Shown: positions 33,393 to 43,332, counted from the stretch's first letter. The stretch is 64,000 nucleotides of DNA from Flammeovirgaceae bacterium BBD 1991-12 (GCA_001657315.1 LYSV01000001.1:1-64000), one strand, 5' to 3'. The notes: generated from the sequence alone by a model not told the origin. Numbers and translations are program-made.

Positions 33393-35246
33393 ATGAAAAG
33401 AGCAATTCGCGTACTTCTTGCCATACTTCTGTGTTCTGAAACTTTTGCACAGGAAAACCTGATACATAATGTGTACAGTCGCGCCTCCACAAGCCTGAAT
33501 GGCAACTGGCATTATATCATTGACCCCTACGAAACCGGATACCGCAACCATCGCAACTGGATTCCCTTTGATGTAAAGGATTACGGTAAGGCTTCCGCCA
33601 AACCCTACTGGACCAACAAAAAGATGGAAAACTCCTCCGACCGGATCGAATATGACTTTGATAAATCTCCAACACTTAGTGTGCCCGGCGACTGGAATCA
33701 TCAGAAAGATGAACTGCTTTATTATGAGGGTACAGTATGGTATAAAACATCGTTTGACTATGATCTCCCTGCCAACAAACGGCTGTTTCTTTATTTTGGA
33801 GCTGCCAATTATGAGACCGTTGCTTATCTGAATGGTGAAAAGATAGGGTTGCACCAGGGAGGTTTTGATCCCTTTAATTTCGAAATTACGGATAAGGTAA
33901 AAACCACCGGCAATTTTCTTGTAGTAAGGGTAGACAACCGTCGTGAGAAGGAAAGGGTGCCTAACCTGACAACCGACTGGTGGAACTACGGGGGGATCAC
34001 CCGGGATGTTAAACTGGTAGAGCTCCCCAAAAATTTTGTACTGGACTATCACATTCAACTGGATCGCTCAGATCCATCCATGATCAGGGGTTATGTTCAG
34101 TTGGATGGACCTTCCATCGGAGCTCAAACCGTAACCCTTTCAATACCGGAAATACGTCAGGAAAACTCATTCACAACGGATGCCAACGGCTATGTGGAAA
34201 TATCCCTTCCGGCTAAAAAAATCAAAAGGTGGTATCCGGAAAGACCGAAACTATATGATGTCACTATCAGTACCGGTGAGGAACAGGTAGAAGACCGTAT
34301 TGGTTTCAGAACTATCGAAACGCGCGGTGAGGACATTTTACTAAATGGTAAATCAATATTTCTACGCGGGATCTCGTTGCACGAAGAAGTACCTCAAAGA
34401 ATGGGCAGAGCCTACTCAGGGGATGACGCCCGTATGCTGCTGGGCTGGGCCAGAGCGCTGAATTGCAATTTTGTAAGGCTGGCTCACTATCCGCATAATG
34501 AGCATATGCCAAGAGTGGCGGATGAAATGGGGTTGTTGCTGTGGGAGGAAATCCCGGTTTACTGGGGTATAGATTATGAAAATCCGGTGGCCTACAATCA
34601 GGCTGTTAACCAGTTGACATCCCTGGTGCACCGTGATAAGAACCGCGCCAGTGTGGTGGTATGGTCCATGGCCAATGAAACCCCTGAAACCGAAGCACGG
34701 TTGGAATTTCTCAAAAAACTAAGAGAAACAGCCCTGTCCATTGATCCCAACCGTCTGATCAGCGCTGCCCTGGAAAGGGATGAAACGCCGGGAAAAAAAG
34801 AAATGGTCATTCCAGACCCCTTCGCACAATACGTAGACCTTGTGAGTTGCAACGAATATGTGGGGTGGTACGGCACCCTCCCGGAGGAATGCTCTGAAGT
34901 GACCTGGAATATCGATTTCAACAAACCCTTTTTCATTAGTGAGTTTGGTGGGGGAGCCCTGTACAATTATCATGGTGATAAACTCGACCGGTGGACGGAA
35001 GAATATCAGGAATACCTTTATAAGGAACAGATTAAAATGCTCCGGAAGGTGTCTCCTCTTCGGGGCATGACGCCCTGGATTCTGGTGGACTTCCGGTCTC
35101 CAAGGAGGAACCTGCCCGAAATACAGGATGGCTGGAATCGTAAGGGTTTGCTGTCAGACCGTGGATTCAAAAAGAAAGCCTTTTACGTGCTGAAGAGCTT
35201 TTATGACGAGATGGAGAAGAAGTATGCCTATAAAATTGACGATTAA
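33393..35246 (+). CDS. GH2 beta-glucuronidase/beta-galactosidase-type glycosidase
   Basis: A 617-residue exported GH2 enzyme (signal ending SETFAQ; ATG 33393 preferred over the adjacent TTG). Domain order: jelly-roll sugar-binding domain ~30-210 (GTVWYKTSFDYDL, YLNGEKIGLHQGGFDPF), immunoglobulin-like domain ~215-305, TIM barrel ~310-600 opening GFRTIETRGEDILLNGK. The acid/base glutamate is E429 in WSMANETPE and the nucleophile E517 in FISEFGGG. The NVRLAHYPH and SMANE motifs match beta-glucuronidases more than lacZ-type enzymes. It would release a terminal glucuronic or galacto-configured residue in the periplasm. It is 66 nt after the LacI gene. Confidence 0.88.
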   Translation: MKRAIRVLLAILLCSETFAQENLIHNVYSRASTSLNGNWHYIIDPYETGYRNHRNWIPFDVKDYGKASAKPYWTNKKMENSSDRIEYDFDKSPTLSVPGDWNHQKDELLYYEGTVWYKTSFDYDLPANKRLFLYFGAANYETVAYLNGEKIGLHQGGFDPFNFEITDKVKTTGNFLVVRVDNRREKERVPNLTTDWWNYGGITRDVKLVELPKNFVLDYHIQLDRSDPSMIRGYVQLDGPSIGAQTVTLSIPEIRQENSFTTDANGYVEISLPAKKIKRWYPERPKLYDVTISTGEEQVEDRIGFRTIETRGEDILLNGKSIFLRGISLHEEVPQRMGRAYSGDDARMLLGWARALNCNFVRLAHYPHNEHMPRVADEMGLLLWEEIPVYWGIDYENPVAYNQAVNQLTSLVHRDKNRASVVVWSMANETPETEARLEFLKKLRETALSIDPNRLISAALERDETPGKKEMVIPDPFAQYVDLVSCNEYVGWYGTLPEECSEVTWNIDFNKPFFISEFGGGALYNYHGDKLDRWTEEYQEYLYKEQIKMLRKVSPLRGMTPWILVDFRSPRRNLPEIQDGWNRKGLLSDRGFKKKAFYVLKSFYDEMEKKYAYKIDD

Positions 35247-35433
35247 TAACAGTTATTGAGTGTATTAAGTTAGTGGGTTATTGAGTTTTGTTTGGGGAGC
35301 AGGGGCCATCCTGAAAGTTCTGGTGTTCATAGCCGTATCCGGTCATCCAGGAAAATTTCATTCGTGGAGAAACTAACTTCCACTGAGACTCAGTAACTCA
35401 GTACACTTAATAACCAATAACCAACACACAAGA
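35247..35433. repeat. degenerate GTTATTGAGTG inverted repeat region
   Basis: Left end reads GTTATTGAGTGTATTAAG and GGGTTATTGAG; right end reads CTCAGTAACTCAGTACACTT then AATAACCAATAACC, an imperfect inverted copy ~120 nt away. Related wording (GATTGGTTATTGGTGCATTG) occurs at 9327. No ORF is seen in these 187 bp. Confidence 0.45.
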
Positions 35434-37056
35434 ATGAATATACGTCTTCTCTTTTTGCCACTCCTGATCTCCTGTACAACCATGGAATCAACACCATCTC
35501 CGGCAGAGGTGGCGCAGGCGGTGGGGGACATGATCATCTCATCGGTAGAGTTCGATCTGGTGGAGGAGGATGTCCGCTATCGTCAGGAAGGCATTTATAC
35601 GCTTTATGTCAAGGGATCACCCACGGGTTATCAACTCCTCTCAGAGCTTTCTGGTCTGGGGGAAGGTCAATATCTGACATGGGCGGCCAACAGCGGCACC
35701 CTTTCCATTCACCTTAATGGGAATGCTGTTTATTCAGGGCCGGTAACCACGGGGATCATCCCGGAAAGACTGGATTACGAGCTGGTCAGATTTGAACACA
35801 GACAAAAAACTGATATAGATTCTGGCAGATTGGAAATAGAGTATCATCCTGATACGGAGGAGCTCTCAGCAGTATTTTTCTGGATAACGGATGAACATGG
35901 CACTATCATCAAAGAAAATGATCTCAAAACCATTCATGATGGAAAAGAGGTGACCTATTTGTACCGCCCCAAAGGTACTGATGCATGGCAACCCCCGCCG
36001 AAACTGCAGATGCCGCACCTGACAGCTCCTCTTGACATGGCAGACTGGCGGTATTTTACAGGCATTTATATGGATGCCCTTTTGAAAACTGCCGATCATT
36101 TCAGCTATCCGGAATATCACGGGTTCGTTGAAGAATATGTCCATTTCCTCGATAGGAATCTGCCGGCAATGGCCGCTGAAAGAAAGAACAAAAAGCTTTT
36201 GGAAAGTGACTTTGGCCACTATTTCCGATATCAGCTTCTTGATGATTTTGGTACTCAGACACTGATATTCCTTCCTTTTTCCGACAAGGCCTACTCGAAA
36301 GGTTATGTAGAAAAAGCCCTCCAGCACATAGACACAGAAGCACTTCGCCTGCCAGACGGTACTTTTTGCAGAAATACTCCCGATTCGATGAGTGTATGGG
36401 CGGATGATCTGTTCATGGGCACTGCCCTGCTGAGTAGAGCCTATGTCAGGCATAGGGAAGAAAAATATCTTGACGAAGCTATCTTTCAGACCCGGCAGTT
36501 CGACCATTACCTTAAAGATCCGGTAACCGGCCTGTACTGGCATGGCTATTTTCACAGACTCGGTAAGCCTTCTTCCAGCAAGTGGGCACGTGCCAACGGC
36601 TGGACCATGATGGCCAAAACAGAATTGCTGCTGGCCATGCCGGAAACACATGAGCAAAGAGAAGAGATACTGGACATCTTCAGATCCCATGCCGAAGCCC
36701 TCAAAAAGTATCAGTCAGAAGACGGGCGCTGGCATCAGGTGCTGGACAATCCTGATACCTATCTGGAGACCTCTGCTACTGCCATGTTCACGCGTGCCTT
36801 TGCAGAAGGAGTGATCCAGGGTTGGCTCGATAAATCCTTTGTCCCTCATGCTGTCCTGGGCTGGAAGGCACTTAATCAGCAGATTGACAACACAGGGAAT
36901 GTTCGGGGAATCGTTAAGGGCACTCCTGTCCTGTTTTCCGACAAGGCCTATAACCGTCAAAAGACAAGATTAAATGATCCAAGAGGACTCGGCGCATTAC
37001 TTTACGCTGCAATAGCCATGGACAAACTATTCGCGAGGTATCCCGAACAAAAATAG
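35434..37056 (+). CDS. GH88/GH105-like unsaturated glycuronyl hydrolase (lipoprotein)
   Basis: A 540-residue lipoprotein (MNIRLLFLPLLISC lipobox). The N-terminal ~190 residues form an unrecognised beta-rich domain. From ~210 on an alpha/alpha-barrel appears: SVWADDLFMGTALLSRAY, WARANGWTMMAKTELLLAM, YLETSATAMFTRAFAEGVIQGWL, DPRGLGALLYAAIAMDKL, the pattern of GH105/GH88 hydrolases that remove the unsaturated uronic acid left by polysaccharide lyases. The aspartate in WADDLFMG is the likely catalytic residue. This indicates a uronate-containing polymer first cut by a lyase, which is not encoded in the cluster unless the beta-helix proteins do it. Confidence 0.82.
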   Translation: MNIRLLFLPLLISCTTMESTPSPAEVAQAVGDMIISSVEFDLVEEDVRYRQEGIYTLYVKGSPTGYQLLSELSGLGEGQYLTWAANSGTLSIHLNGNAVYSGPVTTGIIPERLDYELVRFEHRQKTDIDSGRLEIEYHPDTEELSAVFFWITDEHGTIIKENDLKTIHDGKEVTYLYRPKGTDAWQPPPKLQMPHLTAPLDMADWRYFTGIYMDALLKTADHFSYPEYHGFVEEYVHFLDRNLPAMAAERKNKKLLESDFGHYFRYQLLDDFGTQTLIFLPFSDKAYSKGYVEKALQHIDTEALRLPDGTFCRNTPDSMSVWADDLFMGTALLSRAYVRHREEKYLDEAIFQTRQFDHYLKDPVTGLYWHGYFHRLGKPSSSKWARANGWTMMAKTELLLAMPETHEQREEILDIFRSHAEALKKYQSEDGRWHQVLDNPDTYLETSATAMFTRAFAEGVIQGWLDKSFVPHAVLGWKALNQQIDNTGNVRGIVKGTPVLFSDKAYNRQKTRLNDPRGLGALLYAAIAMDKLFARYPEQK

Positions 37057-37125
37057 TGAACAGATGTGGATATTACAGCTGTAAGCCCCCAAATACAGAT
37101 AAATTGTTATAACAAAACAAACAAC

Positions 37126-38229
37126 ATGGTTCTACTTATATCCAAACCGTTCATAACGGTAACAATGGTCATGATTCTCACCATATCAGGCGCTAACGGA
37201 CAGATCAGCGAGATCTACCCAGATGACCGCCCGCTGGTCCGGCACATCTGGAGCAGGATCACTGATGACGCTCCCATATTGCGCGGGGCTGAATCCGTAG
37301 AGTTCTCACCCAATGGCAAATGGGTAGCTTCATGCTCCAAATTCGGGTATAACATTATGCTCTGGCGTGTACTGGACGGTACGCTTGTATGGGAAACAAG
37401 GTCACCCAGCGAACTGGAGATCATTTATTTTTCACCAGACGGAAAATTGCTGGCATCCGGAGGTGAAGATCTAAAGGTGCGTATATGGGATGTGGCATCC
37501 GGCGAGATGATCAGGGAGCTGGATCACGATCATGGCCTTGACGGACTCAGCTGGTCGCATGATGGTAAAACGCTGGCCTCCGGGTCTGAGGGTGGAGATC
37601 TCTATCTTTGGGATACGCATAACTGGTCATTGACAGATCGTGTCAACACCGGCACGGTCATCAACTCCATACAGTTCACTTCTGATGATCAATATATACT
37701 TACCGGTGGTAATGATAAGCACCCTGATCATCCGGCTCATGACAAGGGCATGAGAATAGGTACGGTAAAACTATGGAAGGCGCAGGATCTGTCCCTTGTA
37801 AAAAATTATGCCGGCCATGAAAAATCTGTAAAGTCCGTCCGGCTTTCGCCCGATGAAAAACTCATTGCAAGCGGTTCTTTTGACAAAACCATCAAGGTTT
37901 GGGACCGCGAAAGTGGAAAGCTCCTCCACACTATTCCCGTAGGGTATCGCGTAGAAGCTGTGGAGTTTTCACCGGATACTCACTTTCTTTACACAGGAGG
38001 TGATTTTAATAACCTGCTAATTTACAGCACGAAAACATATGAAAAGATCATGGAGATAGAATGCGCACCGGTTGAATACATTGACTTTACTGAAAACGGA
38101 CGTATGATGGCTACCGCACAGGAAAAATCGGGTATCATTTCCATTTACACCTTTGAGCATAAAAAGGGGCTGAGCTCAAAGTTTGTCAACAGTTTGCTTT
38201 CCAATCCTGATCTTAACAAAAACCGGTGA
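37126..38229 (+). CDS. exported WD40-repeat propeller, copy 1
   Basis: A 367-residue protein with signal peptide (start ATG 37126, MVLLISKPFITVTMVMILTI, ending GANGQ; a GTG at 37066 would only extend it). About six to seven WD40 blades follow, seen as repeated SPDGKLLASGGEDLKVRIWD, WSHDGKTLASGSEGGDLYLWD, SPDEKLIASGSFDKTIKVWD. It has no fused enzyme or anchor, so it is a free secreted or periplasmic propeller, probably a binding scaffold. Its closest relative is the next gene, indicating tandem duplication. Confidence 0.88.
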   Translation: MVLLISKPFITVTMVMILTISGANGQISEIYPDDRPLVRHIWSRITDDAPILRGAESVEFSPNGKWVASCSKFGYNIMLWRVLDGTLVWETRSPSELEIIYFSPDGKLLASGGEDLKVRIWDVASGEMIRELDHDHGLDGLSWSHDGKTLASGSEGGDLYLWDTHNWSLTDRVNTGTVINSIQFTSDDQYILTGGNDKHPDHPAHDKGMRIGTVKLWKAQDLSLVKNYAGHEKSVKSVRLSPDEKLIASGSFDKTIKVWDRESGKLLHTIPVGYRVEAVEFSPDTHFLYTGGDFNNLLIYSTKTYEKIMEIECAPVEYIDFTENGRMMATAQEKSGIISIYTFEHKKGLSSKFVNSLLSNPDLNKNR

Positions 38230-38327
38230 GTGGCAATTGTAACATCGGACAGACCATAAAGCTTTACATCCATTGTACAGGCAAAGAATACTTCCTTCGT
38301 CTTTTACAAACAGATCTTTGAAACTCT

Positions 38328-39440
38328 ATGAAAAAGTTACCTATTACAGTCTTATTAACAATCACCGCAGTTCAGGCCTTTTCTCAGCCCTATCTTGATT
38401 ACCAGCTACGGCTGGAGCCGGTTTGGTCAAGAGTAGCTGACGCACTGGGTGAGGCCGGATCTGTAGAGTCTGCAGAGTTTAGTCCGGATGGAAAATTCAT
38501 AATAAGTGGCACGAAATACGATAATTCAGTGATCATGTGGCGTACATCTGATGGTACCGAGCTTTGGAGAAAATACACCGCTCAGGAAATCGAAAGAGCC
38601 GGCTGGTCATCAGACAATCAATATGTAGCTGCATGCAGTGAGGACTTTCTGGTTACAGTGTATGAAGCAAAATCAGGCAAGGTCATCCGGGAGATCAGGC
38701 ATACACAGGGGATCGACGGCCTCATCTGGTCAAACAAGGGGATGCTGCTTGTCAGCGGTGAGGAGTTTGTAACCGATGCAGAGGGCAATAGATCAGGATG
38801 GATAAGGGTTTTTGAAATGCCTGAGGCCAAAGAAATTACTAAAATCAATTACGGTTCCACTGTTAACGAGCTATTCTTTACACATGATGACCGTTACCTG
38901 CTCGCTGCCGGTCATGCCGGTATCAAGATCTATAACACATCTGACTGGTCCCTGGCACAGGATATACAAATGGACCCTCACAAAGGTTTTACATCCGCTA
39001 CCTTTTCTCCTGACGGTAAGTACATCATCGGCGCAAGCAATACAGGCAAGGTAAGAGGTAATCTTTACCTGTGGGAATGGAAGAGTGGAAAACTGCTGCG
39101 GTCTTTTAATCATTTAGGGAAAAAAGTCGAATCCGTCACATGGCATCCCAACGGTCAGTACATTTCATTTGCAGGACACGACCCTTACATCTATACCTAC
39201 CGGATTTCCGATATCATTGCTTACAAAAATGACAGAATACCCGTAGCCAGTAGAGTATGGGCAGGAGACCACGCGGAGTACCTCGACTTTAATGCCGATG
39301 GCAGCTTCCTTGTGAGCGCACATCAAAACGGCCTGATCAAGCTTTGGGCGTGGATGGGCGAGGATCCGGCACTCAATGAAAAGAGACACGAGAAGGTGAA
39401 AGAGATACAAAAAGCGTATACCGAGAAAGAAAACAACTGA
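38328..39440 (+). CDS. exported WD40-repeat propeller, copy 2
   Basis: A 370-residue paralogue of the preceding gene with the same opening (EPVWSRVADALGEAGSVESAEFSPDGKFI against HIWSRITDDAPILRGAESVEFSPNGKWV), signal peptide ending TAVQAFSQ and WD40 units SPDGKFIISGTKYDNSVIMW, NGQYISFAGHDPYIYTY, ADGSFLVSAHQNGLIKLW. The C-terminus is a charged helix (NEKRHEKVKEIQKAYTEKENN). Role unknown; it is 4 nt before the enolase-superfamily gene, so they are co-expressed. Confidence 0.88.
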   Translation: MKKLPITVLLTITAVQAFSQPYLDYQLRLEPVWSRVADALGEAGSVESAEFSPDGKFIISGTKYDNSVIMWRTSDGTELWRKYTAQEIERAGWSSDNQYVAACSEDFLVTVYEAKSGKVIREIRHTQGIDGLIWSNKGMLLVSGEEFVTDAEGNRSGWIRVFEMPEAKEITKINYGSTVNELFFTHDDRYLLAAGHAGIKIYNTSDWSLAQDIQMDPHKGFTSATFSPDGKYIIGASNTGKVRGNLYLWEWKSGKLLRSFNHLGKKVESVTWHPNGQYISFAGHDPYIYTYRISDIIAYKNDRIPVASRVWAGDHAEYLDFNADGSFLVSAHQNGLIKLWAWMGEDPALNEKRHEKVKEIQKAYTEKENN

Positions 39441-39444
39441 TCCA

Positions 39445-40659
39445 ATGAACAGAAAGTCATTTCTTAAATATTCAGCACTGGGCACGGCAGGCTTATCCAT
39501 TCCATTCACTACACGTGCCAATACCAGCAATACAGTCAAACAAAATGCTCCGGTTGGCGCGGTGAAGATAACGGACGTAAAGGGGTATGAACTGAAAAAG
39601 GCCCACTTCGTGAAAATAGAGACCGACGCAGGCGTATCCGGCTGGGGTGAAAGTGACGGCGCCAATAGAAAGTACAGTACACAGTATCTTGAAAAGGGGT
39701 TGAAAAAGTCTATTGTGGGTAAGGACCCCTTTGACAGCGAAGGTATATGGCACGAGTGCTACCTCAAGGGCCTTGAGGCCGGAGTGGGTGGAATACATCC
39801 TGGTACCCTGGCAGGGGTCGACAATGCACTTTGGGACCTGAAGGGCAAACTGTCCGGGCTGCCCGTACACAAACTGCTGGGAGGAAATGGTCTGGACAAG
39901 ATACGTGTGTACGGATCCTATGGCCGAAACCAAAACGGACGGTATGAAACTCCGGCTGAAATGGCCAAAAGGGCCGCAAATTTTGTGAACAAGGGATACA
40001 AGGCCGTCAAGGCCCGTATGCAGATCCGCCAGCAAAATGTAAACCCTTACCCGGATGATATTTTTGAATGTGTCAAAGAGATCCGTGCAGCCATAGGGGA
40101 TGACATAAAGTTTTTCGTTGATTTTAATAACGGTTACACTCCCGCTGAAGCTGTAGTTATGGGGAAGCGGCTATACGAACATTTCAACATAGCCGCCCTG
40201 GAAGAGCCGGTATTCCAGCAGGACTATACAGGACTCAGACAGGTGGTGGATGCCATGGATATTCCCGTCATGGCCGGGGAGCACGAGTACAACAAATGGA
40301 TGATGAAAGACCTCATCACCATCGGCAATGTGGATATCATTAATGCAGATGTGATCAAATGTGGGGGAATAACAGACTGTCGTAAGACCGCAGCAATGGC
40401 ACATGCCTTCGGTAAGCAGATCATGGTGCATAACGCCAAGCCCACCCTGGCCACAGCCGCTAGTCTGCACCTGCTGGCCTCTATCCCCAACGGGGCCCGG
40501 TTCCAGGAATACGCTGGCGACAGAAGGGATCAGGGGTATGGATCGGTGCTGGACGTGTTCGACAATTACTTTGAGTTTGAAGATGGTTTCCTGAAAGTGC
40601 CGGAGGTGCCTGGTCTGGGGCTGGTGATAAATGAAAAAGCTGTGGAGAAGGCGAAGTAA
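39445..40659 (+). CDS. Tat-like exported enolase-superfamily protein (mandelate racemase/muconate lactonising type)
   Basis: A 404-residue protein with a Tat-like signal (MNRKSFLKYSALGTAGLSIP; RK instead of RR), then a full enolase-superfamily fold: capping domain ~38-150 and barrel. Metal ligands are D226 (FVDFNNGY), E253 (ALEEPVF) and E279 (VMAGEHEY); the base pair is K189/R191 in AVKARMQ and H329 (MVHNAKP). This points to a Mg-dependent sugar-acid dehydratase or epimerase of the galactonate dehydratase-like group. Export by Tat means it would act on sugar acids in the periplasm, unlike classical cytoplasmic members. It sits between the WD40 pair and the TIM-barrel gene. Confidence 0.88.
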   Translation: MNRKSFLKYSALGTAGLSIPFTTRANTSNTVKQNAPVGAVKITDVKGYELKKAHFVKIETDAGVSGWGESDGANRKYSTQYLEKGLKKSIVGKDPFDSEGIWHECYLKGLEAGVGGIHPGTLAGVDNALWDLKGKLSGLPVHKLLGGNGLDKIRVYGSYGRNQNGRYETPAEMAKRAANFVNKGYKAVKARMQIRQQNVNPYPDDIFECVKEIRAAIGDDIKFFVDFNNGYTPAEAVVMGKRLYEHFNIAALEEPVFQQDYTGLRQVVDAMDIPVMAGEHEYNKWMMKDLITIGNVDIINADVIKCGGITDCRKTAAMAHAFGKQIMVHNAKPTLATAASLHLLASIPNGARFQEYAGDRRDQGYGSVLDVFDNYFEFEDGFLKVPEVPGLGLVINEKAVEKAK

Positions 40660-40695
40660 GCTCACAGCAGGTAGCCATCAATTAAACGAATCTTA

Positions 40696-41745
40696 ATGAA
40701 ACGTCGGGATTTCATAAAAAATACAGGTTTAAGTGCTGGTGTTGTATTTGCTGGTCATGGGGGAGCGTTGCCGCCTGAAGAACGACCGGCCGGGAGCCGG
40801 ATGCTGAATGCCTTTTATATACGGGCACATATGTACACACTGGTACCACGGAATGTCCTCAATGATCTGGATTGGATGGCATCCGTAGGGACCAATTCGA
40901 TCACTGTCAGCGTTCTGGAGCAGGATATGTCTGCTTCAAAAAACAACCTGTTGTTCATAGTAAAAGAAGCCAGAAAGAGAGGGATGCAGGTTTACATGGT
41001 CCCTACGCGATGGGCCGGGATATTTGCAGGAGGCACCAAAGTACCCAGTATTTTCTCTGTAAGGAATCCTCATACCTGGAGAAAGAAGGAAAATGGTGAA
41101 ATACTTTTTACCAGGAGCACCGGTGTTATCAGCAGCATTCATTATCCTGAAGTAACCGATTTTTTCATTAAGGGGTTAGCAAAAGCCGTCAATCAATGGG
41201 AGCTTGATGGGGTGATATGGGATGAGCCCAAGATCTGGGTTAAGGATTTTTCCGATCCCGCCAGAAAAATGGCCGATTTCGATCATGTTGGAAGTCATTA
41301 TCAGGCGGCTGTCAACTTTATGAATCACTTGTCAACTGGCTTAAAGGAACTCATTCCAGGGATAAAACTGCTATTCTATACAGGAGCGGACACTTCACAA
41401 GAGATCCTGAAGTTCCAGAAGCAATTGATCAATATCGATTATTTCGGATGCTCAGGGCTACCATGGTCATCCGCGGTAGACAAAGACGGTCGTCAATACA
41501 AGCGATACCTTGAGGACAAGATCCCGGAGTTCAAATTATATGCTTCGAAGATGGGATTGAAAAGTATGGCAGTGATCAAAAACATGTATATCAACCCGCA
41601 AGACCACCCTCTGGTGGACCAGCATCTTCCGAAAATACTCGCACTCAAGCCGGATAATCTGACGTATTACTACTATCCGAGGAACCTTGAGAATCCAGAC
41701 CAGAACATGAATTTATTGAAAAAACATTTATCAAAATTCCAATGA
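40696..41745 (+). CDS. Tat-exported TIM-barrel-like protein of unknown function
   Basis: A 349-residue protein with a clear Tat motif (MKRRDFIKNTGLSAGVVFAG). The body looks like a glycosidase-type barrel: alternating beta strands and helices (WMASVGTNSITVSVLEQD, KRGMQVYMVPTRWAGIF, WELDGVIWDEPKIWVKDF, GIKLLFYTGADT, YFGCSGLPWSS, LTYYYYPRNLEN), with WDEPKIW as a candidate catalytic acid pair. The family is not recognised. Its stop overlaps the next gene by 4 nt (ATGA). Confidence 0.7.
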   Translation: MKRRDFIKNTGLSAGVVFAGHGGALPPEERPAGSRMLNAFYIRAHMYTLVPRNVLNDLDWMASVGTNSITVSVLEQDMSASKNNLLFIVKEARKRGMQVYMVPTRWAGIFAGGTKVPSIFSVRNPHTWRKKENGEILFTRSTGVISSIHYPEVTDFFIKGLAKAVNQWELDGVIWDEPKIWVKDFSDPARKMADFDHVGSHYQAAVNFMNHLSTGLKELIPGIKLLFYTGADTSQEILKFQKQLINIDYFGCSGLPWSSAVDKDGRQYKRYLEDKIPEFKLYASKMGLKSMAVIKNMYINPQDHPLVDQHLPKILALKPDNLTYYYYPRNLENPDQNMNLLKKHLSKFQ

Positions 41746-43325
41746 ACGAGCCAAGGCTGATCACTATCATCTCCGCTGTTGCCTGCGCTATCACCTTATG
41801 GCGCTGTAGCGGTTCTACGGCTTCCGAAATGGAACGTGGGGAGTCCTCCATACCCGTGCGCGAGGTATCGATGGAGACGTTGCTTAAGGTGGGGGAAGAT
41901 GTGTACACTACATACTGTCTCCAGTGCCACCTCAAAGAGGGACAGGGGGTGAAGGGAACTATGCCTCCTTTGGCAAAATCCGATTGGGTTCAGGGAGAAA
42001 AAGATCGTTTGATCAGGGTAGTTTACCAGGGCCTTAACGGTGAGATCGAGGTGAATGGAACAAAATTTAATGGCGTTATGCCTGGCTTCCCACAGTTATC
42101 CAACGAAGAGATCTCCGCAGTGCTGACCTACATAAGAAACTCCTTCGGCAATGAAAGCGAGAAAATATTGCCTCATGAAGTACAAACCATCACCGGTAAA
42201 AATGAGATTAAAATTATGGGGCGGAAGAAGAAAAAAAAGAAGTACAGGCATTTCGAAGAAGGATTTGTAGATTTAACGAGGATCAATGCCCCGACGGGAT
42301 TTAAAACAGACATCTATGCGAGGGTCGACGACGCGAGGTCATTGCATGTAAGCCCGAATGGAACTGTATTTGTGAGCAACAGCAAGTATGGAAATTCCAT
42401 CTATGCTCTGAGGGACGAAGATCGGGATGGAAAGGCTGAAAAAAAATATCTCATCGCCGATGGTCTGGCACGGCCCAACGGAATCACCTTCTACAATGGA
42501 GATCTTTATGTTTCAGAGATCATCAGGATCATTAGGTTCAAAGACATTGAAAATAACCTGGAGGATCCTCCTGCACCTGAAATAGTGTTTGACCAGTTTC
42601 CCAACCAAACCCGTCATGCACCCAAGTATATCCGCTTTGGACCAGATGGTAAATTATACGTTCCAGTAGGAGCAGACTGCAACGTTTGTGAAGGAGAGTA
42701 TGAAGTAAACGCTACCATATGCCGCATGAATCCGGATGGTTCCGGCTTTGAGATCTTTGCCAAGGGGATAAGGAATTCAGTAGGGTTTGACTGGCATCCT
42801 GAGACCGGGGAAATGTGGTTTACGGACAATGGTCGTGATTGGATGGGAGACGACACTCCTCCGTGCGAAATCAATCATGCACCGAAGGCCGGTCTGCACT
42901 TTGGTTTCCCTTACTACCACGGAAACATACCCGATCCTGAATTCACCGCTGACAGGTCCTTGACTGAATTTGTAAGCCCAAAACAAAACACGGTTGCTCA
43001 TGCCGCACCATTGGGATTAAGATTCTACAAGGGCGATATGTTTCCGGAAGAATACAGGAATTCTTTTTTCGTTTGCGAACATGGCTCATGGAATCGCTCA
43101 AAGAAGGTAGGGTATCGTGTAATGTGGGGTAAAATCGAAAACAATCAGGTAGTAAGCTATGAACCGTTTATTGATGGATGGTTGGATACAAACCTGGATG
43201 ATCGCTGGGGGCGTCCGGTAGATGTACAACCCCTGGAAGACGGCTCTGTGCTGATCAGCGATGATTGGGCAAATGTAATTTACAGAGTGACTTACTCATC
43301 CTCTGATGTGAAAAACAGTATCTGA
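41742..43325 (+). CDS. cytochrome c / PQQ-type sugar dehydrogenase fusion, copy 1
   Basis: A 527-residue exported protein. N-terminal hydrophobic segment (residues ~5-25), then a cytochrome c domain with haem site CLQCH and distal methionine in GVMPGFPQLSNEEISAVLTYIRNSFGN; from ~180 a six-bladed beta-propeller of the glucose/sorbosone dehydrogenase type (DDARSLHVSPNGTVFVSN, PKYIRFGPDGKLYVPVGADC, WFTDNGRDWMGDDTPPC, GDMFPEEYRNSFFVCEHGSWN). It should oxidise a sugar or alcohol with PQQ or a related cofactor and pass electrons to the haem and then to respiration. It is coupled to the upstream Tat protein (ATGA) and followed by a sulfatase, as copy 2 is. Confidence 0.85.
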   Translation: MNEPRLITIISAVACAITLWRCSGSTASEMERGESSIPVREVSMETLLKVGEDVYTTYCLQCHLKEGQGVKGTMPPLAKSDWVQGEKDRLIRVVYQGLNGEIEVNGTKFNGVMPGFPQLSNEEISAVLTYIRNSFGNESEKILPHEVQTITGKNEIKIMGRKKKKKKYRHFEEGFVDLTRINAPTGFKTDIYARVDDARSLHVSPNGTVFVSNSKYGNSIYALRDEDRDGKAEKKYLIADGLARPNGITFYNGDLYVSEIIRIIRFKDIENNLEDPPAPEIVFDQFPNQTRHAPKYIRFGPDGKLYVPVGADCNVCEGEYEVNATICRMNPDGSGFEIFAKGIRNSVGFDWHPETGEMWFTDNGRDWMGDDTPPCEINHAPKAGLHFGFPYYHGNIPDPEFTADRSLTEFVSPKQNTVAHAAPLGLRFYKGDMFPEEYRNSFFVCEHGSWNRSKKVGYRVMWGKIENNQVVSYEPFIDGWLDTNLDDRWGRPVDVQPLEDGSVLISDDWANVIYRVTYSSSDVKNSI

Positions 43326-43332
43326 ACGTCAA

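Noticed and set aside
37066-37125. Longer start for the first WD40 gene at GTG 37066
   Set aside because: It adds 20 polar residues before a good signal peptide; ATG 37126 is more consistent with export.
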